Assembly: GCA_905250025.1 (NCBI GenBank)
Contig: CAJNOJ010000103.1
Coordinates: forward strand, 248,001-312,000
Direction of reading: 5' to 3'
From: Adineta ricciae
Lineage: Eukaryota; Rotifera; Eurotatoria; Adinetida; Adinetidae
DNA: 64,000 nt
The first letter of the stretch is position 1. The number at the start of each line of letters is the position of its first letter. A program made the translations under genes and the position numbers. Under the pieces are notes generated by a model. It was not told the origin of the DNA. It saw only the letters and a program-made list of their open reading frames with translations, and made no database searches. Positions 26,774 to 36,403 of this stretch are shown in pieces.

Positions 26774-28020
26774 TTAAAGGCAACATCGCGAACATAAAAT
26801 ACCATACTTATCATCATAAAATTTCTCATTTTCATCAATAATGCGGCGACACTTCGAACAAACAAAGCAATGAATATGATAATGTTTGCCTTTATATGTT
26901 GTATAAAAATCAACAATAGATCGATCGCATTTTCCGCATCTCGAGGTGAATTTCTTCTCATGACATTCACTGCAGCAAGGTTTATTATCAACTTGATAAA
27001 ATTTGCTTTCGTACATAATCTTTCGACATTGACCACAACGAAAGCAATCAGGATGATAACTTTTCCCATTGTAAATAACTGATTTACCCACCGAAATCGC
27101 TCGTAAACATTGTTGACATTGCGGTGCAATATTTTTGTCAAAACATCCATTACAGCATGGTTTGTAATTATGCATATGAAATTTTGCTTCCGTGATCGGT
27201 TGATAACATTGACAGCAACGAAAACAATCGGCATGATACTTATTCTCATTGAAAATCACCGCTTTTTCTCCAAGAATCGCCTTGGAACATTGCATGCATT
27301 TCGGTGCAAATCTTTCCTGATAACATCGTTCACAACAAGGTTTGTTATTATACGCTGGAAATTCCATTTCTCGAATAACACTTTGACAAAACGAACATTT
27401 GAAACAATCTAAATGATACTTATTGCCTTTGTACGTTGTATATTGACCTGCTGGGATTGTCTGATTGCATACGTAGCATCGCGAGGCAAATTTTTCATCA
27501 TAGCATTGATCGCAACATGGCCGAGTGTTCTGGACACGAATATTTAGTTGATCAACTAAAGGTCGACGGCATTGATAACAGTTGAAACATTCTCGGTGAT
27601 AATCATTCTCGTCGAAATGAATGTATCGTTCGGATATAACTGCTTGTCGACATGTTTGACACTGCTTGATTCTACTTGATGAGCAGCTTTTACAAATTGG
27701 TTCACCGTTATTATCTAGTAAAAATGTTTTCTCATCCCTTAAACCCAGATTGACACGGCAAATCGAACATGAAAAACAATAAGTATGATAAATTCGATTG
27801 TTGAATTTAATGTCATTGTCAGTTTGTCGACTAATGATACCGCTACATTTGTGACACTTATCAACAGGATTCTAGATAAAACGTTGAAACATGAATCTAG
27901 TACATCAATCTCACTTACTTTTGTTGATATTGAATTTGATGGTGCCAAGATAAGTTCTGATTTATAGATTCTATCAGTTGGATGAGTAAATGTATAATTC
28001 GATGATCGTCGTTCACTCAT
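26774..28020 (-). CDS. Six-LIM-domain protein
   Basis: A long exon 27871-26774 is preceded by an exon ending at 27919, with a GTAAGT donor and phase 0 join. I place the start at the ATG at 28020 (MSERRSSNYTFTH); an upstream exon is possible and the true start is uncertain. Six LIM domains follow in order, each a CxxC...HxxC/CxxC...CxxC double zinc finger. They begin CHKCSG, CQTCRQ, CYVCNQ, CMQCSK, CQQCLR and CGKCDR. There is no PDZ, homeobox or kinase domain, only the short N terminus. Tandem LIM proteins such as PINCH and FHL link integrins, actin or transcription factors. The number fits neither PINCH (five) nor FHL (four and a half), so the role is inferred. Confidence 0.82.
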
Positions 28021-29309
28021 TCTAGGTGGAGCAGGTACCCAACTAGATGTGACTACATCTTCCTGATGTGCTTGTGCTTCCAACACACTTTCCTGACGAA
28101 TGCTTTCTTATTGCACATACCTTATTATTCCGAATGAGACTTACTCGAACATTCCGATGCGGATTCATCGTGTTGTACTTTTATTTTAATGAAAAACTCG
28201 TTTTCTAAAACAAACCAAAAGACTGAATTACCTCTGCTCGATGATTTTTTTATAACGAAATATTTAATAACCGCAATAAACCTGTACAAAGTTAAGGTCA
28301 AAAGTTTCATGATTACTCTATTTATTTAGATATGAATATTCAAGCAAGAAAGAAACAGAAGGCCGTGGTCGTCGTTAATTGATGTACGTTTTTATTTAGT
28401 TACTCACTAAAAAAGTCCCACGTACGTAAAACTCTTGTCGAACATCTCATCACAGAAGGAATTTTCGAATTCTTCGTCATCTTTTATGTCTTTCAACACA
28501 TCCAAGAAAGAAAAATAACACAGAATGTTTTTGTTTTGACGAACTTCTGCAACTACTGATAAAAACTAAATAGATATAATATCTTTCGAAAAGCAAAATA
28601 TTTTCGTTTTCGTTTATCTTTATAGTCATAATGAATCAGTTGTGAGAAATTTTTTTCTATTTAATAATCATAAAACGACGTTTTACAACCTACGAATCAC
28701 ATCAAATGGACGCGATTTTATCTACGCCTACAGAATTTAAACCAAAACAAAAATTAAAATAAGCTTTACGGCCGTAGACTTGTTTATATACAAGAATTGA
28801 TTAAAGCCATGTGTGAAAATATAAAGTCCTTCGAGCTAAAATCTGCCATTTACTGAGCAACAATCGTATGTGTAATGATTGGAATGTTTATAAAAATGAT
28901 CACTGAAATGATCTAATTGATTTTTTTATTATCATTGTGAATAATAGAAGAGAAAAACCTGATACAGATTGTTGTGTTTTTCTGAGCGAAGTGTTTGCTT
29001 TAGTTATTTTGATTAGAGCATGTAGGAACTAATTAGGAAAATACAACGAGAATTTGTCTAAAGTTTCTCGATATTTGTTGTTGTTGTTGTTGTCTGATTT
29101 GATGATGTCATATCAACCTTTTGTTGTGCTCGAAACATGAATCAAATCAATGAAAATTTCGATGAGATAGAATTCTCTTCTTTTGACTAATGTATATTTA
29201 TCAGCAAATATGTGACAGTAAAGCAATCAGATTGTTTGTTTTTCGCAGTGTGAATATGAGCGAGAGAAAGAGAGAGAAAGAGGTTCAGCCAGGATTGGTT
29301 GATTTGAAT
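28021..29309. other. Intergenic region with possible upstream LIM exon
   Basis: Upstream of the LIM gene start. A minus-strand frame at 28125-28310 has a good donor (GTAAGT) but I could not join it to the LIM gene in frame. The rest is AT-rich with a GTT repeat (ttgttgttgttgttgttg) near 29076-29093. No other coding sequence is seen. Confidence 0.35.
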
Positions 29310-29824
29310 CTACTTTTCAGTAGAATATTTTTCTTTTATTTGCACGCTACGACGTATTCGTTCGGTTTTTACTGCAGGTGCCAATGACGACGATGATGCC
29401 GATGGTGTTGGTTTCGATGGCGGAGGTAAAGATGCAATGAAACTTCGAGCTGAAATGAAACATTGAAAAGATTTCTTTTCATCCGAGTATAGATGATTTA
29501 CTTGTTGCAACTTGCTTTTTGTGTACTTCAGCTTCTCGTCGGTCTTTCATTTTGTCAATCAGACCTACTTGATGGCCGATTTCTCGTTCGATTTGATGCG
29601 TTTGTCGGATTTTTGTGAAACGTCGATGACGTTCGTTCTCAAATGCTTCGTCGTCATCGTAATCATTTGTTAATAAATATGCAGATTGTTCACGTTTATA
29701 TTCCGAATCCTGTTGTTATCAGAATGATATGTATGCATACAATTCCAAGTTAAAAAAAACTCACTTTAGCCCGTAGGAAAGCTTCTTTTTCTAATCGTGT
29801 GATTTTCTTCGAAGATCCGGGCAT
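29310..29824 (-). CDS. Small charged protein of unknown function
   Basis: Three exons on the minus strand run from the ATG at 29822-29824 (MPGSSKKITRLEKEAFLRAK) to a stop at 29310. The middle exon encodes SEYKREQSAYLLTNDYDDDE and a basic helix ending GHQVGLIDKMKDRREAE. The last exon is Ser/Pro-rich and ends RRSVQIKEKYSTEK. The introns are short, with GT-AG borders (about 29713-29767 and 29451-29497), giving about 145 residues. The sequence is highly charged with a likely helix and no signal or membrane segment. I do not recognise a family. Confidence 0.6.
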
Positions 29825-30830
29825 CTTTAGTTGTTTATGTATGACGTGAATCCTTCTTTATCTCCGTCTTCTTCTTCTGTAATATTATCTATGACAAAAT
29901 ACATACGACTGCGCTGATGGATATTTTTCCTCGATTCTCCTTCGTTTTCCAAGTATGCAATTACGGTCAGAAAGTTGCTACGAACGTCAAGACATGAAAT
30001 GGAAAGATCGAAGAGAAGAAAAGAGAATACGATAACGTGCTTGTTCTGTTCTCCTTCATTCTTAGTTGGAGATAATAGAGAATAACATGAGAAATTCTCG
30101 TACGATAATATACGCCAGCACGACAAATTCAGACTAATACAACTGTTTGTAAGCAGTGAAGCACAGAAATATCGAAGATTGTCAATAGGAAAGGTTAATG
30201 AATAAGTGATTTCTTGCCCTTTTGGGTGACCTAGCTCAAAAACACCGAACATAAAAATATTTCCGAATCTATGCATTGACAGTTGATTGAATTATCGAAT
30301 TCTTGATCTTGATTGTAGAATATTTACAATGACGGTTGTATGTTTATGCAAAGATTTATGTTTCTATAACTATTTCGATGTATTGTGAATTTGAAGTACA
30401 AAGTTTTTGTTTCTTCGCTTTATTATACGTCATTCAAAGTAACTGGAATGGATTTTAATATGTGATGTCATCGTTTACTTTTGAAAGAAAAATAAGCTTT
30501 CTGGCTAAAAGCTAGAAAATCTTTTCAAGTGATGACGTCTTATAAAATTTCGTTGTACTTAAAGAATTCTCGAAATGACGTAAATATATGATCAGTTCGC
30601 CCGAAAAAAAAGTCTAGATTAATGTTTTATGGATCAAGCGGTAGGCGTACGGAAAATAGCTGTTTGTATAAATTTGACGTAACAGCGATCATTACTGCTT
30701 TACTCTTTTGCTTTGAAAATCTTGAGGGTGAGAACAATCGGCATACATCGATTTCTACTCGTTTATTCTTTGTACTTTCTCTAAACTGCGAATTTTCATT
30801 GTTTACAGAATAACATCATATTCAGAAGAA
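29825..30830. other. Divergent intergenic region
   Basis: About 1 kb between a minus-strand small gene and a plus-strand membrane protein gene. A minus-strand frame at 29827-30276 has no coding character. A GTGAGA donor near 30728 and an acceptor just before the start of the next gene suggest a 5'-UTR intron there, because splicing them gives an immediate stop codon. Confidence 0.35.
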
Positions 30831-31631
30831 ATGCATGTTGCTATCAAAATTCTAATTGGTGTTGGGATTGCAACAGTACTTATTGCCATTGTGGTCATTC
30901 CAGTTGGAGTTACAGTTGCATCCGGTATTTGATTTTTCTAATCATTTGGACATCTGATGATACTTATGTAAGATTTGTTTTACAGGTAGTAGCAGCAATT
31001 CAACTGGTAGTAGTTCAGGTAAACATTGTATGAAATCTTACATTCCTTAGTTCTGTAAGTTGTTTCTTATTGTGCATAGGTGGTTCGAGTAGCTCAGGTA
31101 TTGTATCATTTCTTGTATTCATTTTATTTTAATACAAGTTTCTTTCGTTGTCGTACAATAGGAGCTTTATTATATGGTGTGCGTAAAAATCTTATGTCTT
31201 CATCCTTAGGTAATAGTTGGTCCTTGTGTTATTCCAGAACGTATGCCACATTGATGAGTTCGAGTACTCTTCTAACTACATTAACAATTTGCAACAAATC
31301 TCGATTATTGCTTGGCTGTCGTGCAATCGGTAGTTCTAATTTACTTGTTGCTGCAATGGGTGACAGAAGTGATGTTCTATACAATTGTGGTGTTACATCG
31401 TCTTGTAAGAGAGTAGCTAATGGCGTGTCATGGTACTATTCAAGTATGCTCTCGTGGGGCTTTGCTAGTGGAACAGACACAGTGAATCGTAATCCATGTG
31501 ATATATCTACTACAAATCCAAGTGAACGTTTGTGTTGGATTACTACTAACAACGGTGGTTATCGTTGTGGTTCAATGACAGGACTACAAACATCAACGTC
31601 ATACGAAAAAGTCATATATCATTCTGATTAA
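30831..31631 (+). CDS. Membrane-anchored protein with Ser/Gly linker and novel Cys-containing ectodomain
   Basis: Exon 1 (30831-30924) encodes a hydrophobic segment (MHVAIKILIGVGIATVLIAI) that can be a signal anchor. It is followed by two phase-1 micro-exons, 30986-31018 (33 bases) and 31080-31097 (18 bases), which encode GSSSNSTGSSS and GGSSSS-like linkers. The exon after them runs to 31631, opens GALLYGVRKNLM and contains the ectodomain: CNKSRLLLGCRAIGSSNLLV, ANGVSWYYSSMLSWGFASG, NPCDIS, RLCWITTNNGGYRCGSM. The last part ends EKVIYHSD. Cys are paired in spacing, suggesting an extracellular fold. I do not recognise a named family. Function unknown. Confidence 0.6.
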
Positions 31632-31784
31632 GATTAATACTGATTTGTTTGATTATTTTCTTTTATGTACGTAAACGTGAACAAAAGTAATATAGGTGTG
31701 TGTGTGTCAATTAGAGTGGATCAGTATCGAAACGATGTTAAACTCGCGCTCATCCTTCTAAAATGATAATTTTTATTCGAAATG

Positions 31785-32400
31785 TTAACATTTTTCTTTG
31801 AGCACTTTGAGCACTTCTGGAAGTTGCGCACCCATGAAATGACCGCGATTTTTCAATTCCATGTACTCCGATTTCAAATTCTCAGCTACAAAACGTGCTT
31901 CGGCTACTGGAATAAATTTGTCAGTAGGCGAATGTAGTTGCACAATCCATTCCGCATTTGCTCGCATTGCCTCCCAATTCCTTCGAATATTTCATTTCAA
32001 TTTTCATCGTTATCATTATCACAAACAATCTAACTTACCATGGTCGATTGTAATATTCGCTTGCTTTTTCATCCTCATTACCAAGATCAGTATGACATGC
32101 TGCTACAAGTATGACTCCTCGTACTTTATCGTGTTCGATTAATCTCATGATTGCTTCACAACCTGAGCTATGTCCAATCAGAATAGTTTTGTCATCAAAT
32201 TTAAGTGTGTTGCGAATAAATGGTAGCCATTGGGATTCTCGAGCCCCATCAGGATCTGGCATATCTTCGAGAATTACGGTAAACCGACCTAAGCTGTTTA
32301 ATTCATTCTCCAACCATGCATACCAGTTATTTTCTCTCACCGGTGTGCATCCCATTCCGGGAATAATTAAAATCCGTTGATTTTCGTTGCTCTCTGCCAT
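31785..32400 (-). CDS. RBBP9: Serine hydrolase RBBP9-like (DUF1234/YdeN-type)
   Basis: Two exons, 32400-32039 and 31980-31785, join at phase 2 (TG plus G gives Trp) and encode 185 residues, against about 186 in human RBBP9. It has ILIIPGMGCT near the start, then MPDPDGARESQWLPFI and the nucleophile motif IGHSSG. SDLGDE-like HTDLGNEDEKASEYYNRPW leads to the C terminus with Asp in HSPTDKFIP and His in RGHFMG, completing the Ser-Asp-His triad. The alpha/beta hydrolase fold is intact. RBBP9 in vertebrates is a serine hydrolase implicated in TGF-beta and retinoblastoma signalling; its substrate is not settled. Confidence 0.93.
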
Positions 32401-32759
32401 CTAAAAATATAGTTTTTCATTCATATTTGCATCGATATTCATGTAATATAAAGTGAGAGTAATCTGATTCTAGTTGTCATAATATGTTTTATTTTCTTAA
32501 ATTTTCATTCACACTCATAGCGAAAAAGAACATGGAAGTAGGACCGAATGAAAGGAAAAAACCAAACTGATTAAAAAAACCAAGACCATGAAACAAAGGA
32601 GAAACAAGTAAACAGAATTAAAACGGGACAAAAGAGAAAGATCATGAAACTACAAGACAACAAATAAATAATGAAACGTTCGACTGTTGTGATATTCATA
32701 GCACTGACACATAGATAAATGACAGAGGAAAAGAAAAAAGACTAAAATAATGTTTTTTA
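32401..32759. other. Intergenic region
   Basis: Gap of about 360 bases between RBBP9 and FZR1 on the same strand, A-rich with purine stretches. It should hold the 3' end of FZR1 and the promoter of RBBP9. I see nothing coding in it. Confidence 0.4.
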
Positions 32760-34612
32760 TTAACGCATTTTGTTAAATAAATTAAGCACACTGTCAGATT
32801 CTTTATTGGCGCGACATTTCGTAAATACATTCCAGAATCTTAATGTTTCATCTCCTGCTCCTGTCACTATGGATTCACCATCAGGCGATACTGCTAAATA
32901 TAGAACACGAAATGTATGACCAGTCAATCGAGCCAGTTGTAACATTGACGGATATTTCCACACAACAATTTGATGCTGAGAATAGCCGTGTGTTGAGACA
33001 AGTTCGTTCGAATGCTTCGACCAGGCTAAATTACATACCTAAGACAAATTGAATTCAAAAATAGAATTTGCATGTTTAAACATTGAAGAAAATCCTTACT
33101 TGAGACCCGGTATCAATTGACTGTAAATTTTGTGCTGTTAGTGTATTCCAAAATCGAATATGCCGATCAGCTGTTCCACCACCACTTGCCAATAGACCTT
33201 GTTGATGAGGACTCCAAGCAATGGCTTTCACGGCTGCTGTGTGATCTGTATAGACTTGAATTGGATTTGAACATGACTGATTCCAAACTAATAAACGATT
33301 ATCATTGCCACCACTAGCTAACAATTGCCGATCAGGTGACCATTTTAATCCGCAAACTTCTTGTCGATGTCCAGCTAGTTTTCGCTCTTGTTTATTTGAG
33401 CGCGTATCATTTTGTAGAATGAATCGGTCACGAGAACCTGAATATATACACATATCATTCCAAGCTAATGCACCAACACGAGCTGTATGACGTGGAAATG
33501 AAGCCGTCTTACGGTTTGTCGCTGCGTCCCAAATCTGTACAATGCCTTTATGAGTGCCCACAGCAACATATTGTCCTCGATCACTCCAAGCTACACTGGT
33601 AACCGTATCTGATTCGGTTTGTAAATCACATAATCGTGTCACATTGCTCGTATTAGCATTCCATAAGTAAACAGATGCATTGAGGCCAACAGCTAAAATA
33701 TTCGTGGACGACCAATCAACTAAATTTAGATAGAAATCATCTTGAAGTTCAGGAGCATCCAGAACTTTGAATGGAGTTTTTGGAATTTTCCGTAATTGTT
33801 TACGCGGCGATCGTAGAAGCCGAATTGAAGCTGGAGATAAGGGTGACAGAGAATAAGGTGAATAATGCAAATCATCTGTATTACGACGAGCAGAATAACG
33901 AAATATCGTATTCGGATCACGTGACCGTAATCGATTTGAATCCGAATTCGTATATGGCAAACGTTGCTGAGATGAATGAGAAAGAAAGCCAAGTGATGGT
34001 GTTAGAATGCCCTACAACAACAACAGCACAGAAGATATATTTTTGCAAAACAAAACTTCATCATTTTCATACATTAATGCCTGAAATAGCTGTTGTGTGT
34101 ATTTGTCCTCCTAAGCCTTGGTTAATCAGTGCTGTTGTTCCTCCAGCGTTAGCTGTATCATTCGTGCCAGTTTGATTTGTTATGCCCGTTGAATGTTGAT
34201 TGTTACTGTTTATACTTGAGTAGGCATTATTCATATGTTGTTCATCGTAGAGACAATCAACTTGTGTACCGAAGATTTCATTTTGCAACAAAGCTTGATA
34301 AGTTAGGAGATCTTTGGCACGATCAGCAGCTGTTGTTGTTGTTCCACTCGAAGTCGTAAGATTTGGTCCTGTGTTTGCTGTGTTAGACGTTGAAGTTTCG
34401 CGAGACGATTTTCTATCTGACATTGGACCTTTATGAATTTGTTCTTGATCAATGAAATAGGCAGATGGTTGTGAAACGCTCCGAAGTGGAATAAAACGAT
34501 CACTATGTTTGATTGGCGATGGCGAAGATATCGGAGATGAGAATGGAGATGATGAAAGCGATGAGCATCCTGACATTGACCGAATTAAGCGACGTTCGAA
34601 ATCAGGTTCCAT
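32760..34612 (-). CDS. FZR1: Fizzy-related/Cdh1, APC/C activator (WD40)
   Basis: Three exons, 34612-34073, 33966-33100 and 33038-32760, join at phase 0 to give 561 residues. The N terminus begins [14 protein letters not shown]-box (DRFIPLR), a long Ser/Thr/Asn-rich spacer and the [20 protein letters not shown] segment precede the seven-blade WD40 propeller. The propeller starts at [20 protein letters not shown] and includes [20 protein letters not shown] and [17 protein letters not shown]. Cdh1 binds the anaphase-promoting complex and presents D-box and KEN substrates in late mitosis and G1. The protein ends in Met-Arg, where most Cdh1 proteins end in the Ile-Arg tail that docks on APC/C. Confidence 0.95.
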
Positions 34613-35003
34613 GATGATTAATCTTACAAATAGAACACGATCGATCAATCACGTCAGTACTAAAAAAAATGCAATGAGCACAATTACAAACAACGGCCAG
34701 ACAAAGCCTCGTGTCATCAGTGGTTCAAGACCGTGTCCAATGAAAAAAATTTGACCGTTTTTTTTTAGAAAATTCTTTCTATCTGTGCAAATTTATTAGG
34801 AAGTCATTCTATTGAATTAGTTTCCTTTTCTTATTAATCAACAGGACACTTTGTGAAGTAGATGGCGCTAGTGATTTGCAAGTGATTGATATACTTTCAA
34901 AAGAACGTTGCGCCGTTTTTATTAAAAAAAGTTGATTAATGATATTTGATGAAACGTAAGATTGTTTATTTTGCTCTTCAGCTTCTTTGTTTACACGAAA
35001 CTC
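34613..35003. other. Intergenic region
   Basis: About 390 bases between FZR1 and the TRAF gene on the same strand. No coding or repeat feature is seen. Confidence 0.4.
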
Positions 35004-36403
35004 TTATGTATGACTTGGTAGACCCGAATTTAGATTTAGACAGCGTATAGCATGCGAAATCGCTTCCGGTGAATCATTGAAGTGAACTATAATTTTCAGA
35101 TACATAGTATCATCACAAATATATGGATTATTCGGTTGTCGAAGCGTTTCTAAAGGTATAAAGTCATGTATGCCACTTGCTATATTCATATCAAAGCGAG
35201 GTCGTTGGTAACTAGTTGACTGCGTATCTGGTTGAAATGATCTTATAACGTGTCTGCGTTGACTTAATTGATCATAAAGGCAAAATGTCACTTTATAATT
35301 AAATGGAAACGAAAGAAGAGCATCGTATTCTCCGCGCATGAGTACGAAAAGAACAGATAGATATTTACATTTAGCATTTCCATCGCCGTCCAAGTAAATA
35401 CGCATCCTCATTTTATAGCCATTTGGCGAGGAATAGAATGGTGGTGAATAGATTGACGGATGTTTACCTTTTACTGCATCCACTAGAAAATATTGACAAA
35501 TTCAAATTTAAGAGTAAACAAACATTCGGTTCAGAATGCATACTCATATTCTGTTGAACATTCGTAATTTTCCATAGGAATGTTCCATCGTAAGACGCTA
35601 CTGACCGGTTACTGATCTCTTCAGCTAATGAATATATGTATTGTCGAAATATTTGTCGATTAACGGCAAACACTTTAGCAGATGCTCCTGTTTCTTCGGT
35701 ATCTTGTTTTAAATGCAGTAGATCTTTCGCTACAGCGTTTACTAAGTGCTGAGTTTGCGATAACTGTGACTTCATTCGCTGTATGTCATCAGTCTCGGCA
35801 CACAACTGGTCAGAAAAAGCGCTGATTGAGATATTTCGTTCGTTGTTCGACACGAACGAAGTTGATGATGAATGTTGTGACGGTATACTTTGATGTTTCT
35901 GCTCATCCTCGTCTTCTAGTTGAACGGCATGAATGGTGACTAAGTGATTCTGAAAAAAGACGAATTTTACATAAACAGATTGTGACAAAAATATTGTCTT
36001 ACAGGATAATCTCGAAAGAGACCGTTCCAATCACAGACATAACAAACAACCGGTTGTAGTTCCATCTCTTCTACATTCTTTCCATCATCCTTTATGTTTC
36101 ATTAGAAAATAAAATAAAGCTCTTGGATGCCAGAAATTAAACGTAAGACTTACCATATCTGGTATTGTTTCCGTACAACATTGTACACAATTGCACAGCA
36201 GTCTAAATATAATTAACAACGCTTATAATTCAAAAGCCAATCTCACAAACAGAATGTGCTTACAAATCAATGAGATTTAAGCAACTTTGGCAAAACCGAT
36301 GACCACATTTTAACCGAATGGGTTTCCGCAAAAATAGCGTACATTTCTCACATATACAAAAACGTGGAACAGAATCTTTATTTCGAATATTAAAACCAAC
36401 CAT
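35004..36403 (-). CDS. TNF-receptor-associated factor (TRAF), RING plus MATH
   Basis: Multi-exon minus-strand gene from the ATG at 36401-36403. The first exon encodes a RING start (CICEKCTLFLRKPIRLKCGH, then RFCQSC). A short exon (about 36160-36206) gives LLCNCVQCC, completing the finger. The next exons give a C2H2-type finger (VVCYVCDWNGLFRDYP, HLVTIH) and a coiled coil. The last part is the MATH/TRAF-C domain (SYDGTFLWKITNVQQNM, then PPFYSSPNGYKMRMRIYLDG, ending near SHAIRCLN). The join across the last intron is phase 1. TRAFs trimerise through TRAF-C, bind receptor tails and recruit ubiquitin for NF-kB and JNK signals. The zinc-finger part is short, with only one clear finger. Protein length is about 390 residues. 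Confidence 0.88.

Noticed and set aside
28125..28310. Upstream exon of the LIM gene
   Set aside because: Has a good GTAAGT donor but no acceptor joins it in the LIM frame, so I left the start at 28020.
29827..30276. 149-codon minus-strand frame
   Set aside because: No homology or domain, a start within a GTG/ATG-rich area and random hydrophobic composition. It overlaps the promoter region between two divergent genes.
30622..30813. Short protein frame upstream of the Ser/Gly-linker gene
   Set aside because: Splicing its GTGAGA donor to the next acceptor creates an immediate stop. It is more likely a 5' leader with a small upstream frame.
33771..34175. 134-codon plus-strand frame
   Set aside because: Antisense to FZR1 exons.
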